Assembly: GCA_963698535.1 (NCBI GenBank)
Contig: CAVORD010000001.1
Span: forward strand, 1 to 64,000
Source of the DNA: CAVORD01 sp963698535
GTDB taxonomy: Bacteria; Bacteroidota; Bacteroidia; Bacteroidales; VadinHA17
Direction: 5' to 3'
DNA: 64,000 nucleotides
Under the pieces are notes generated by a model. It was not told the origin of the DNA. It saw nothing but the letters and a program-made list of their open reading frames with translations, and made no database searches. This document shows, piece after piece, positions 35,498-45,321 of the stretch (the stretch's first letter is position 1; each line of letters opens with the position of its first letter). Both the position numbers and the translations under genes were made by a program.

Positions 35498-36778
35498 GAG
35501 ACCCCGGGCTTGCCCGGAAGGACTCAAGGCAAAAATGCCCTGGGCAACGCTTCAGCGTTGCAGGGCTTTCCATTGTAAAGCACCCCGCCAGAGAATCACC
35601 ACGCCACAGGCGTGGTAATTCTCTGATCATGAACTCACCCCTGTCAGGACCAGAGCCCTGACATCCCCTCTCTACTTCGCAAAGAGGGGAAAAAGTAATA
35701 ATATAATTTGGTCTATACCCAGCGTTGCAGGGCTTTCCATTGTAAAGCACCCCGCCAGAGAATCACCACGCCACAGGCGTGGTAATTCTCTGATCATGAA
35801 CTCACCCCTGTCAGGACCAGAGCCCTGACATCCCTCTCTACTTCGCAAAGAGGGGAAAAAGTAATAATATAATTTGGTCTATACCCAGCGTTGCAGGGCT
35901 TTCCATTGTAAAGCACCCCGCCAGAGAATCACCACGCCACAGGCGTGGTAATTCTCTGATCATGAACTCACCCCTGTCAGGACCAGAGCCCTGACATCCC
36001 CTCTCTACTTCGCAAAGAGGGGAAAAAGTAATAATATAATTTGGTCTATACCCAGCGTTGCAGGGCTTTCCATTGTAAAGCACCCCGCCAGAGAATCACC
36101 ACGCCACAGGCGTGGTAATTCTCTGATCATGAACTCACCCCTGTCAGGACCAGAGCCCTGACATCCCCTCTCTACTTCGCAAAGAGGGGAAAAAGTAATA
36201 ATATAATTTGGTCTATACCCAGCGTTGCAGGGCTTTCCATTGTAAAGCACCCCGCCAGAGAATCACCACGCCACAGGCGTGGTAATTCTCTGATCATGAA
36301 CTCACCCCTGTCAGGACCAGAGCCCTGACATCCCCTCTCTACTTCGCAAAGAGGGGAAAAAGTAATAATATAATTTGGTCTATACCCAGCGTTGCAGGGC
36401 TTTCCATTGTAAAGCACCCCGCCAGAGAATCACCACGCCACTGGCGTGGTAATTCTCTGATCATGAACTCACCCCTGTCAGGACCAGAGCCCTGACATCC
36501 CCTCTCTGCTACGCAAAGAGGGGAGAAAGTAATGATAAAATTTGGTCTATACCCAGCGTTGCAGGGCTTTCCATTGTAAAGCACCCCGCCAGAGAATCAC
36601 CACGCCACAGGCGTGGTAATTCTCTGATCATGAACTCACCCCTGTCAGGACCAGAGCCCTGACATCCCCTCTCTACTTCGCAAAGAGGGGAAAAAGTAAT
36701 GATATAATTTGGTCTATACCCAGCGTTGCAGGGCTTTCCATTGTAAAGCACCCCGCCAGAGAATCACCCCTGTCATTC
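35498..36778. repeat. Tandem array of a hairpin-rich ~167-bp non-coding unit (7 complete copies plus a truncated eighth)
   Basis: Complete units start (AGCGTTGCAGGG) at 35554, 35721, 35887, 36054, 36221, 36388 and 36555, spaced 166-167 bp; a truncated eighth starts at 36722. The left flank (35498-35553) adds hairpins CCGGGC/GCCCGG and GCAACGC/GCGTTGC. Each complete unit has three stems: AGAGAATCACCACGCC with GGCGTGGTAATTCTCT (15 of 16 pair, 3-base loop), TGTCAGG/CCTGACA, and CCCCTCT/AGAGGGG. The period is not a multiple of three, so it cannot encode one continuous repeat protein; the 81-codon minus-strand frames inside are chance. The fourth-from-last bases of unit six vary in loops, not stems. 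Function unknown. Confidence 0.9.
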
Positions 36779-36792
36779 CAGATGGAAGAATT

Positions 36793-37425
36793 TTATATGT
36801 CGCGATTCAGCGATTCCTGAAAGAGTTCAAGAAAATCAGCGACATGTCTGCCGTCGGCCAGACCATGATGCATGCAGACTGAAATATTCATAACTTTCTT
36901 ATCGCCAGATTCATAAAACTTGCCGAAAGTTATTTTAGGCACGCTGTCACTGTTATCGAAATTCCGCGGATGCGAAACGCCTGTTACCTTATACCACGGC
37001 AGGGAGGATAAATGTATCAGATCCTGTCGGCCAGCTTCAACTGTAAGTCTGAGGCCCGGAGTAGATCTTACCTGTTTGATCTCCTCCTTTAGAGCCTCAT
37101 TGAACTTGAAGAAATCATCACTAAAAGGAAGGAAGGAGAATCCGAATGTACCGTCTTCTCTCCCTATTGTTGCAGAACCATGGATAACATCATAAATAAC
37201 CACATTACTGCCATCTATGCGCGTCATGAACTCTTCTGTCCTGTTTACAGCCTTTAGTGAGCAGTGGAGGTACCAGGCAAAAAATGAGATTCCGTTTCTT
37301 TTGGTGTTATTGTATGCTGATGTACAGTCTATTTCGGATACTACCCCAAAAAAAGGTTCGTCAAACTTTGAGAAGAAATTAAAGTGCTCTTTTCGGACCC
37401 ATTTTTCCGGATTGATAATTCTCAT
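36793..37425 (-). CDS. Chloramphenicol acetyltransferase-like (CatA family) O-acyltransferase
   Basis: With ATG at 37425 (MRIINPEKWVRKEHFNFFSK) the protein has 210 residues, normal for the family. The catalytic motif HHGLADGRH near the C-terminus carries the active His, and the family's N-terminal W-R-HF-FF pattern is present. Enzymes of this fold acetylate small molecules with acetyl-CoA. Many chromosomal Bacteroidota members are not antibiotic-resistance genes, so resistance is not claimed. The stop lies just past the truncated end of the 167-bp array. Confidence 0.82.
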   Translation of the reverse strand: MRIINPEKWVRKEHFNFFSKFDEPFFGVVSEIDCTSAYNNTKRNGISFFAWYLHCSLKAVNRTEEFMTRIDGSNVVIYDVIHGSATIGREDGTFGFSFLPFSDDFFKFNEALKEEIKQVRSTPGLRLTVEAGRQDLIHLSSLPWYKVTGVSHPRNFDNSDSVPKITFGKFYESGDKKVMNISVCMHHGLADGRHVADFLELFQESLNRDI

Positions 37426-37502
37426 AAAACAGGAGTTACGGTAAATCAACAAATCTTTCCATACCACTAGTCGGCAGATTCAACGATGAGTAAATCTACT
37501 AA

Positions 37503-40234
37503 CTATTTACTTATTTGAACAATCCTTTTTACTGTGCTTCTACCGTCTACTAACTTTATTTTTACAAAATAAATACCGGAATCAAATGTGGAAAGATCAA
37601 TCGTCTCTTCATAGTTATCGGCAATATCGGAAGACTTTACAATGATTGTTTGTCCCTGACTGTTAAACACATAGATGCTGGAGATGCCTGACAAGGTTGC
37701 ATCTGTTTTCAGGTAATATAACCCTTCCCCAGGGTTAGGATAAAGGATTACATTGTTGTCAATACGTTCGTCATCAATGGAGGTCAGAATACTGAACTCA
37801 AACCAGTTGACATTAAACTGTGACTTGGTGATCTTTAACCGGATATGCTGTAGTCCGGACTTAATATATGCAGCCCGGCTTGTATTTGTCCAGGTCTGCC
37901 ATCCACCCGTTGCCGGGAATGTTGCAGAATGGATCGTCGTGGCTTTACCAAGAGTGTCAATCAGTTCCATCTGCAGCCCGCCACCTGCACTTTCAGAGGC
38001 GGTTCTGTAGTTTACGTTAAAGGTTCCGCTGTTCGGGATATTAATATAATAATCAAGATAGTCACCGACGTCGAGATAGCTTATATTCTGTCCTCCTCCA
38101 ATATCAGTGGTGGTTTCCAGCTGAACACCAACCTGACTGTGATAATCTTCGGCTTGTATTCGTCCCGGAACAGGGTGATAAAATATTATTTTATTAATTA
38201 CATCACGGAGGGTAAAGACGGCCATCGATGTTCCGTCCTGGGCTAAGATCTGAGTTCCGCTATATGATACTTTTACAATCTCTTTTGCCTTCATAGTCCC
38301 CTCAATTTTCAAAATAACAACGCGGTTGTTATCGGGATCAGGAACAACGGATGATATTACTGTCTGTATGCCATTAATGGTTACAGAGAATGATGCGGGT
38401 GCCGCCGGAAGGGGAGCAGCAAGGGGTTTGTTAAAAGAGAGTTTAATTGTTTTATCATCAATGGTATATAGCAGAGATCAGACTTGCAGGAGTTGTCGTT
38501 GTTGGCCCTTTCTGGATAAACTGGAGGGAAATAAGGTTGAAAACACCGGAATCTACATAAAACCTTATCTTCTTAACCTCCGTGGTAAAAACGATATTTG
38601 GGATCAGAATCGACTGCCAGGTCTTCCATCCTCCGGTATTGGGTATATTATTGATGCTGGTTATAGGTGCGCCTCCTGATTCAAGATGGAATTTCCCATT
38701 CGACTCAGCACTGGCTACTCTGACAACAATATCATAGATTGCAGCTGAAGCAACATTTACTGTATACTCCATCCATTCACCTGTTTCTATCCAGCCCACG
38801 TTGATAACCATTTGAATTGACTGCGTCTGTTGTCGTTTCAATGTCGACACCATCGTTCCTGTACATCCAGCCTTTATTCCAGGCTGTATAGTTGCCAGTT
38901 GAAACATTGTAGTTTGCTATGTCGGCGTCGTGATACGCTTCACCTGCAATACCCATGTCAAAGTCAGAGGCATATATTATCCCGGGAATATTGTTGACTG
39001 CGAAGGGTAGGGTCTCTTTTGAATAGACCTGCCTGAACATGGCATCTATGACATCCTTCTGGAAGAGACAATTCTCAATTTTAAACTTATCTGCAAGATC
39101 CATTAGCGCTGCCTTTGCAAAGGCCGGAGTGGGAGCAGGGCCTGTTCCGTTCCAGTAATTGAGGAGGGTTTGGTAATCTGCTGTTTTAATAACTGAGAGA
39201 GGACCGGAAATAGATTCCACCTTCTTCATTGGCCACCATGCCCAGCCTATACCATTGTCCTCAAATAAGCGTATCGCATCGCGGAACCATGTGTTTGAGT
39301 TCTCACCTGCCTCGCCGAACCATATAGGCACATTGTGTGTATCTCTTATATCCAGGACCCACTGTATTGAAGCCTGGTCGTTGAAGCTCCAGTACTTGTG
39401 CGGACTGTATACTATATTTGTCTTAAAGGGAGGAACCAGGCCTGTAAAGTCATTTGCAAACCAGTTGCCTTCGATGAAAAGAATATGTTTGGTGTCGACC
39501 ATCCGAATAGCGTCTGCAATGGCGGAGTAAAGAGATTTCAGTTCTGCATTGCCGGTCATATTCCAGTTGGTCTCATTTATCAGATCATAACCTCCGACCC
39601 ATTGCTCCCCGGCATATCTTTCAGCCAGCTTTTTCCAGAGGGCGATTGTCTTGTTTTTATTCAGAGTGCTTTCCCACAGTGATGGTTTCGCCGGGTTATA
39701 GTCAGAAATGCCCTGATCATAACCCTGTCCTCCCGGGGCAGCATGAAGATCAAGGATTACATACATCTGATTCGCTGTGCACCACTTTACAAGACTGTCA
39801 GTTAGAGCAAATCCCTTTTCAAGCCAGGTATTTGCACCATATACCGGTTCGCTTTCAATAGGAAGCGTATAAAGGTTGTAATGCATTGGGAGCCTGACGG
39901 CGTTGAATCCCCACGCTTTTAATGAGTCGATATCTGTTTTCCTTACATGATTTGAGAGCCACGCATCGTAAAAAATGTCGGCATCGGTCTTGCCTATAAG
40001 TGCCTCTATCTTCGCTTTGATCTGGTATTGAGCACTGGCGAAGCCGGCGGTCTGCAGCATATATCCTTCCTGGAGCATCCAGCCACCCAAACCCATTGCC
40101 CTTAATATTATAGTATCTCCCGCTTCGTTAACAATCGCTTTACCGTTTGTCTTCAGATAATTCTGCGACACTGCGGGTTGAATGAAGAGCGCAAGGAAAA
40201 GTAAAATATAAGGGATTCTGGTTCGCAGCTTCAT
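37503..40234 (-). CDS. GH5-like glycoside hydrolase with carbohydrate-binding modules and T9SS type-A domain, frame broken twice as sequenced
   Basis: The signal peptide (1-23, ending AVSQ) precedes a GH5-type catalytic domain: LGGWMLQEGYM, LDLHAAPGGQ, acid/base Glu in LINETNW and nucleophile Glu in IWFGEAGEN. Then come a CBM6-type module (VGWIETGEWMEYTV), a SwmB/Ig-like segment (about 38.2-38.46 kb), a second CBM6 (IQAEDYH, LDVGDYLDYYINI) and a C-terminal sorting domain (LYPNPGEGLYYL, DSGIYFVKI). Single inserted bases at 38803 and within 38461-38470 split it; without them it is 909 residues. Likely a surface-exported beta-glucan hydrolase, possibly exo-1,3-glucanase-like. A paralogous catalytic domain lies at 52867-54093. 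Confidence 0.85.
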
Positions 40235-40256
40235 ATTGTGGATTAAGTGGGTTACA

Positions 40257-40264
40257 CAAATATA
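40257..40264 (-). promoter_or_regulatory. Candidate -7 element for the GH5-CBM6 gene
   Basis: Minus strand TATATTTG, a TAnnTTTG match, 23 bp before the start at 40234. No clear -33 TTG. Confidence 0.45.
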
Positions 40265-40308
40265 TGTCTTACAGGTTAACCAGTTTCCTTTCCTTTCAAA
40301 TATGATTA

Positions 40309-40671
40309 CTACAATTGTTCATCACGATGGACGAGGGCAGGAGAGAAGGCAGGAATGCAAACAGCAATATATTCGGCGTCTGAATCAGGCGTACTGTATC
40401 TTACCCATTCACCTTTATGGGTGACAATTAACTGATCTTTCTTAACAATGGTCTTGCCATCGCGTGACTCCACAACAACCTCTCCGTTAATGACGAAGGT
40501 ATACTCGTCAAATTCAGGTGTTTGTCCCGGTTCACTCCACCCTTTTGGACTTTTCATTCTGGCTATGCTTATGTTTTTGTCGTTTGTGTTCACCTGCCCT
40601 ACGAATTCTTCAATTATCTTTCTGGGAATACCGGGAGCATCAATAACAGTTGGGGACTTAATTGTTTTCAT
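40309..40671 (-). CDS. Cupin-domain protein
   Basis: With ATG at 40671 (MKTIKSPTVIDAP) the product is 120 residues. It shows a small cupin fold: SEPGQTPEFDEYTFVINGEV followed by GKTIVKKDQLIVTHKGEWVR. The first cupin motif lacks the usual two His, so metal binding is uncertain. Cytoplasmic; substrate unknown. It ends upstream of the divergently unrelated GH5 gene and sits 42 bp after the thioesterase gene, possibly co-transcribed. Confidence 0.75.
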   Translation of the reverse strand: MKTIKSPTVIDAPGIPRKIIEEFVGQVNTNDKNISIARMKSPKGWSEPGQTPEFDEYTFVINGEVVVESRDGKTIVKKDQLIVTHKGEWVRYSTPDSDAEYIAVCIPAFSPALVHRDEQL

Positions 40672-40713
40672 ATGATATAATTTACTAATAGATTTTAAAG
40701 GAAAGCTGATCAT

Positions 40714-41157
40714 TTACTGATTTTTATGCAGGTTCCTGGCCGATTCGTAAAGCATTCTATCCCTTTCCTGTAAAGGGGTAATTTGAATACCGTGTGGTGT
40801 GGGATGGGTATCCTTGTCTACATAAATAAATGTAATAAAACCACTAACAAATGGTTTGCCCATTCCTGAAGGTTCAACTTCAATATATGCGACCATGCTT
40901 GACCGACCGGCATAAACAATACTTGAAACGAACTTAAGTATCTGTCCTGGTTTTACCGGACTGGTAAAATGCATTCCATGGATCTTCAAACAGACGATAT
41001 GCCTGGGATCAACGAGATTGGCGGCGGCAATAAAACCGGACTCTACGAACCATTCGGCTGTACGCCCTGCGAATAATGTTCCGTGATGGTTGAGATCCTC
41101 ACTTTTTACCAGTCTGGTCGTGTAAACATCTTGAGGTTCTATTGCTCTTACTTCCAT
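40714..41157 (-). CDS. Acyl-CoA thioesterase (hotdog fold)
   Basis: A 147-residue protein with the hotdog acyl-CoA thioesterase pattern: LNHHGTLFAGRTAEWFVESG near the N-terminus and IHGMHFTSPVKPGQILKF followed by GRSSMVAYIEVE. The family hydrolyses acyl-CoA to free acid and CoA in the cytoplasm. Length is normal; substrate chain length cannot be inferred. Confidence 0.85.
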   Translation of the reverse strand: MEVRAIEPQDVYTTRLVKSEDLNHHGTLFAGRTAEWFVESGFIAAANLVDPRHIVCLKIHGMHFTSPVKPGQILKFVSSIVYAGRSSMVAYIEVEPSGMGKPFVSGFITFIYVDKDTHPTPHGIQITPLQERDRMLYESARNLHKNQ

Positions 41158-41234
41158 AGTGTCTTCATTATTACTGATTTATTAATTATTCCTGTTCGAC
41201 GACAAACTTAATTCTTGAGATATCGGAAGGGAAT

Positions 41235-41957
41235 TCACTTTTTCATTGCTTCAGCTTTCAACCCGGACGGCAACTTCTCAATAGCATATCTCAAAGAAGT
41301 TCTGGGCATGGTATTCTTTCTCTCCATGACAAAACGGAATACTCTGTCCATGTCGGCCTTGCTAGCCTCTTTGAGCATCCATCCGTATCCTTTCCTTACC
41401 ATATCGTCCTCATCGTTAAGCAGTTTATCTGCTGTTTCGAATATGTGATCATGAAAAATTCCTTTTCTGGCAGGGATTATCAGTGAAACTGCTGATGCTC
41501 TTCTTACCCATCGGTTCCTGGATTTTGTCCAGTCCGATAATCTGACAAGAAATTCAGGATACATCATAACAAAGTCACCAACGGTATGGTTGCAGAAGGT
41601 ATCGCAGGAAGCCCAGTTAGTAATATTATTTTTTACCCATCGCTCAAATATCTCAAAATCAGCTCTGGTATATTTTTTTCGTAAGGAATATGAATAATCA
41701 CAAGCGACTAAAGATTCCTCGATATATCCGGATTCCCATAACTTATCACATAGTTCAAAAACGAACTCTTTTGTCTCCTTCCTGAGTAATGGCAAATACT
41801 TTTTGCTGATCTCCCTTACTGCTGGATTCTTTACTCCGTAAGTCCTGATCTCCTCTTTAAAGAATCTTTTGATTTTTTCAGTCAGCAGCGGGTCTGAGAT
41901 GTTAATGAGCTCCTCCCTGATGGACATCAAAATATGGTCTGCATCTGTCATTTTCAA
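41235..41957 (-). CDS. DNA alkylation repair protein (AlkD-like HEAT-repeat glycosylase family)
   Basis: A 240-residue all-helical protein with the AlkD-family signatures GVKNPAVREISKKY, YIEESLVACDYSY, ITNWASCDTFCNHTVG and NRWVRRASAVSLI. These line the concave DNA-binding surface; the Trp and Asp in NWASCD are the active-site region of the family. It probably excises alkylated bases. Confidence 0.88.
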   Translation of the reverse strand: MKMTDADHILMSIREELINISDPLLTEKIKRFFKEEIRTYGVKNPAVREISKKYLPLLRKETKEFVFELCDKLWESGYIEESLVACDYSYSLRKKYTRADFEIFERWVKNNITNWASCDTFCNHTVGDFVMMYPEFLVRLSDWTKSRNRWVRRASAVSLIIPARKGIFHDHIFETADKLLNDEDDMVRKGYGWMLKEASKADMDRVFRFVMERKNTMPRTSLRYAIEKLPSGLKAEAMKK

Positions 41958-42007
41958 CTTAGTTTATGGCCCGTACCATTACCTTCCCTTTGATGATGGA
42001 TCTCTGT

Positions 42008-42496
42008 TTATATTTCAACAAATTGCCCCGTAGCATTATCTCTTTTTACCTTTTTAGAGGGGAAAACCACTCCATTCATGGCAACATACACCCCTGGAGA
42101 TAAGTTCCTGATAGCACCCAGTGCCACTCCTATGTTAAAGGCAGCGTCACTGTTTGCGAACCTTTCCGGCCTCATTGCCCCTGTAAGGATTATCACCTTG
42201 TTATCGATGCCATTCAGATAGAGGGCTGTCTCGATCATCGTGTCAGTACCATGGGTTATCAGGATCTTTTTACTGTCACTGTTTTCACAACACTCTCTTA
42301 TTTTTCTGCGGTCTGTATCGGTTATATCCAGACTGTCTTTCTGTAACAGAGGTTCGATCTCGTAGTCAAATCCCGGATTACAATTTTCGAGTATCCTTGT
42401 TACAGCAGGGGTTGTGATTTCAAAAGCATATCCTTTTGTTATTCTGGGATAATCTTTGTCGATGGTTCCACCTGTTTGAATAAAGAGGATCTTCAT
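42008..42496 (-). CDS. Single-domain asparaginase-like protein
   Basis: From ATG 42496 (MKILFIQTGGTIDKDYPR) the product is 162 residues. It has the two catalytic Thr regions of L-asparaginases: TGGTID and ITHGTDTMIETALYL, plus VIILTGAMRPERFANSD. It corresponds only to the N-terminal half of a normal ~330-residue enzyme. The end (NATGQFVEI) is in frame and intact, and short members of this type are known, so it is probably not a truncation. Whether it is an active amidohydrolase is unclear. Neighbouring ZIP transporter ends 34 bp upstream. Confidence 0.82.
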   Translation of the reverse strand: MKILFIQTGGTIDKDYPRITKGYAFEITTPAVTRILENCNPGFDYEIEPLLQKDSLDITDTDRRKIRECCENSDSKKILITHGTDTMIETALYLNGIDNKVIILTGAMRPERFANSDAAFNIGVALGAIRNLSPGVYVAMNGVVFPSKKVKRDNATGQFVEI

Positions 42497-42529
42497 ATTT
42501 TTTGCTGATATGTTAATGAGCAATCGGAT

Positions 42530-43345
42530 CTACCCGAGTGAGACATCAAGGAACATCATTGTCGCAAACCCCAGCATGGCACCAATTGTCGAATAATCGG
42601 TTTCATGACCTGTTTGTGATTCCGGTATTAGTTCCTCAACCACCACAAAAATCATTGCACCGGCTGCGAAGGATAACGCATAGGGGAGGATTGGTGTGAC
42701 GGTTAATACGAGGTAAGCCCCCAGAACCCCCGCAATTGGCTCAACAATTCCCGATAACTGACCATAATGAAAAGCTTTGAGTCTTGAGAATCCTTCCCTT
42801 CTCAGTGGAATGGATACTGCAGCACCCTCCGGGAAATTCTGGAGCCCGATACCCAGTGCCAGAGCTATCGCACCTGTTAACATTCCTATGTCAGGATTAT
42901 TGGCAAGTGCACCAAAAGCTACCCCAACAGCCAGTCCCTCAGGTATGTTATGTAAGGTTATAGCCATTACCAGGAGGACGCTTCTTTGCCATGTGGTTTT
43001 TATCCCTTCTGCCTTGTCGGTTGATAAACTTTGATGGAGGTGGGGTAAAATGTTGTCAATGATAAGAAGGAATAAGCCACCGGCTAAAAATCCTGTTACC
43101 GCTGGTAACCATGGAATTACGCCACTTTCTTCTGCCATTTCAATTGCTGGTTTAAGCAGGGACCAGAAACTGGCGGCAATCATTACGCCGGCAGCAAAAC
43201 CGAGCATTGAATTGAGAACCCTTTTGTTGATGGACTTAAAAAAGAATACCATGGATGACCCAAGAGCGGTGACAAACCAAGTAAACATAGTAGCCCCTAA
43301 TGCCAACAATATCGGATCATATTCAAGAAGCGATTCTAACTTCAT
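42530..43345 (-). CDS. ZIP-family divalent metal transporter
   Basis: A 271-residue, eight-helix membrane protein. The conserved metal-binding helices are seen as HNIPEGLAVGVAFG and LQNFPEGAAVSIPL, with a third acidic residue cluster in FVVVEELIPESQ. This matches the ZupT/GufA branch, which imports zinc and other divalent metals across the inner membrane. An AT-rich gap upstream carries no clear promoter box. Confidence 0.9.
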   Translation of the reverse strand: MKLESLLEYDPILLALGATMFTWFVTALGSSMVFFFKSINKRVLNSMLGFAAGVMIAASFWSLLKPAIEMAEESGVIPWLPAVTGFLAGGLFLLIIDNILPHLHQSLSTDKAEGIKTTWQRSVLLVMAITLHNIPEGLAVGVAFGALANNPDIGMLTGAIALALGIGLQNFPEGAAVSIPLRREGFSRLKAFHYGQLSGIVEPIAGVLGAYLVLTVTPILPYALSFAAGAMIFVVVEELIPESQTGHETDYSTIGAMLGFATMMFLDVSLG

Positions 43346-43466
43346 AATTCCAAAAATTATAATTTATAGTTTTTAAGGTTGCCGTTAACCATTTGCCGGT
43401 CCAAATTTAACATTAAACTTAAATTACCTGATAAATGTTTACCTGATACCTATTAACAATCCGGAG

Positions 43467-43826
43467 CTACCCTTTCTTTGTCAATTCTCCCAGCCGGAAG
43501 AGGATGATACTTCTTATCAGATCAACCGGTAATTCCTCTTTCAATGGTAACTGGATGGAACCCTTGCCCGTTTTATATCTTGCTAATTCCTTCCTGAACG
43601 CTATGTTTCCTGAAGGAAGGGCGTACAATCCAATATGTTTCTCATAAGCGGCAAAGTAAAATAAAACCTTCCCGAGTTTAAATACTGGCATATTGTACGA
43701 TATACCTTCGGTTGCATCAGGGGCAACCTCATGTCCAATCTCTCTGATCCTCTGCAGTCGTGATGCTACACTATCCGGAAAATCAGAAATATATTCATCA
43801 ATGTCTGAATAGCTCTTTTTCTTCAT
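43467..43826 (-). CDS. DUF1801-family (YdhG-like) protein
   Basis: A 119-residue protein with the family pattern YISDFPDSVASRLQRIREIG, ISYNMPVFKLGKVLFYFAAY and KHIGLYALPSG. The family, related to an iron chaperone-like fold, has no secure function. Its start overlaps the DUF4180 stop by 4 bp, so the two are co-translated. Confidence 0.82.
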   Translation of the reverse strand: MKKKSYSDIDEYISDFPDSVASRLQRIREIGHEVAPDATEGISYNMPVFKLGKVLFYFAAYEKHIGLYALPSGNIAFRKELARYKTGKGSIQLPLKEELPVDLIRSIILFRLGELTKKG

Positions 43827-44200
43827 ATGTTATTAGCCTTTTTGGTCAATATCGACTCTGCCTCTTCAAGAGATGAAACAAAGGTGGTATGACCATATCT
43901 GTTGCTTTCAGATATAAAGCTGGAGAGACTCTTCCTTTTAAATTTCGAAAAATCCCCTACAATCGAAAGCTTCATCCTGTACGTAGAGAATTTCTGCAAT
44001 ATTTCTCCTGCAACTCCTGTAGATAAGTCAAAGAACTCATTCGAAAAGTTCTTTTCATTCATTATGATACCTGCTGCACCCTGATAGTTCCCTTCTGCCA
44101 TTATATCAACAGCGTCCTGCAACTCCCTGATAATAACTGTTTCTGAGACTACATACCCGATTAGGAGGCCATTAATATCTTTGATTATTAATTCTTTCAT
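43823..44200 (-). CDS. DUF4180-family protein
   Basis: From ATG 44200 (MKELIIKDINGLLIGYVVSE) the product is 125 residues. It matches the DUF4180 pattern, with GAAGIIMNEKNFSNEFFDLS and a C-terminal FKRKSLSSFISESNRYGH. Function unknown. Overlaps the DUF1801 gene by 4 bp. Confidence 0.8.
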   Translation of the reverse strand: MKELIIKDINGLLIGYVVSETVIIRELQDAVDIMAEGNYQGAAGIIMNEKNFSNEFFDLSTGVAGEILQKFSTYRMKLSIVGDFSKFKRKSLSSFISESNRYGHTTFVSSLEEAESILTKKANNI

Positions 44201-44266
44201 AATTATTCTGATCATTTAAGGTTCTTACAGTTGATCACGGCCTTTTCCCGGTTTCACGGAATGATA

Positions 44267-44654
44267 TTAATTGCATTGCAGGCAAAAACCCCTGTGTACA
44301 CAAACAGTACCGCCACAATCAGGGCACTTCCATTTTAGTTCCTGCTCCTTAGTAAATCTTAATAATCCGTTAGTTTTAATGTTTGCCAGGTTATCGAGCA
44401 TGCTCATATTGTATTTTGTCCGGTATCTTTTGTCTAATTGTTTCAATCGCCTGCACGGAAATTTTTCACAATCGTAGCAGAAGCCCGAATCCGTCAGGTT
44501 TGAGAAGGGCACAATTGAAGATTATACAAGCCTGACATGATTTTGGTTTATCACCATCAGTTACCCTGCAACCTGAACATCTGTTCTTTTGACGAAGGAA
44601 TGCCAGGCAAAGCCCGCAATTCATACCACATGGGGCAATTAGAAGTTGGTCCAT
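44267..44654 (-). CDS. DUF3795-family cysteine-rich protein, frame broken once as sequenced
   Basis: From ATG 44654 (MDQLLIAPCGMNCGLCLAFL) the protein has many paired cysteines (CSGC, CQAC, CYDCEKFPC, CPDCGG and CVHRGFC), typical of DUF3795 and probably zinc-binding. One extra base at about 44497-44498 (CC for C) shifts ALLKLTDSGFCYDCE out of frame; without it the protein is 128 residues with a normal C-terminus. Function unknown. Confidence 0.8.
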
Positions 44655-44724
44655 TTCACTGATTATAAGTTTCTGCTCAATCAGTATATAAGATGCCAAT
44701 TTTGCAATCGCATCATTTATTTTT

Positions 44725-45261
44725 CTACTTGTCAGTAATTGCTTTAATTATCTCATCCTCTTCCGGGGCTTTTAGTTCCACAATAGTGTCAACAAGATCG
44801 TTAGGGATGGTCATAGACAACACATATTGCTTAACCTTCCAGTCGTTGCCCTCCCTTATTAAAACACCTGATCCCCGGCATATCTTCATCTGTGTGGAGA
44901 GTAGTTCGTCGAACCATGCAAACTCACCCGATGAGTCAAGATAGATATTTCGATCGATAGAGGTGAAGTTCCATGCTCTTCCTCTGTCGAATATTGGTTT
45001 TGCCCAGACCATAAAACTCTCCTTGTCCCAGTACTCTGTTGCATCGGTTCCAATGAAGACACCATCTTCTGCGTAATAGCTGAAGTATTTTGCAAAGTCG
45101 GCTTCAGCCGCAGCAATGTTGAATGAGTCAAGCATGGAGTTAATTTCCTCCTCAGCAAAAGCTGGATTGATCTTGTTGTTATTACAACCGGTGAGAAGCA
45201 GAATGAGCAAAACGGAAACTGTTATTCTCACGGAAAGAAAAAAAGGAAGAATTGGTCTCAT
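44725..45261 (-). CDS. NTF2/SnoaL-like lipoprotein
   Basis: A 178-residue protein with a lipoprotein signal (SVLLILLLTGCNNN, Cys about residue 26) and a SnoaL-like domain: LDSFNIAAAEADFAKYFSYY, then DGVFIGTDATEYWDKESF. The pattern matches Bacteroidota proteins annotated as nuclear transport factor 2 family. The ligand is unknown; it should sit in an envelope membrane. Confidence 0.82.
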   Translation of the reverse strand: MRPILPFFLSVRITVSVLLILLLTGCNNNKINPAFAEEEINSMLDSFNIAAAEADFAKYFSYYAEDGVFIGTDATEYWDKESFMVWAKPIFDRGRAWNFTSIDRNIYLDSSGEFAWFDELLSTQMKICRGSGVLIREGNDWKVKQYVLSMTIPNDLVDTIVELKAPEEDEIIKAITDK

Positions 45262-45321
45262 ATTTATTCTGTTTTAGGATTGGAATGAAGCTATCTCTGT
45301 TAAAAACTACCTTTTTACCAG

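Noticed and set aside
35838..36751. Five 80-81-codon minus-strand frames in the 167-bp array
   Set aside because: The repeat period is not a multiple of three, so each frame ends in the next copy; they have no ribosome-binding site and reflect the repeat only.
35554..36770. CRISPR array
   Set aside because: The copies are contiguous long units with no unique spacers and no cas genes nearby.
36793..37425. Antibiotic resistance by the CatA-like protein
   Set aside because: Family membership is clear but chromosomal relatives act on other molecules, and there is no mobile element or resistance context here.
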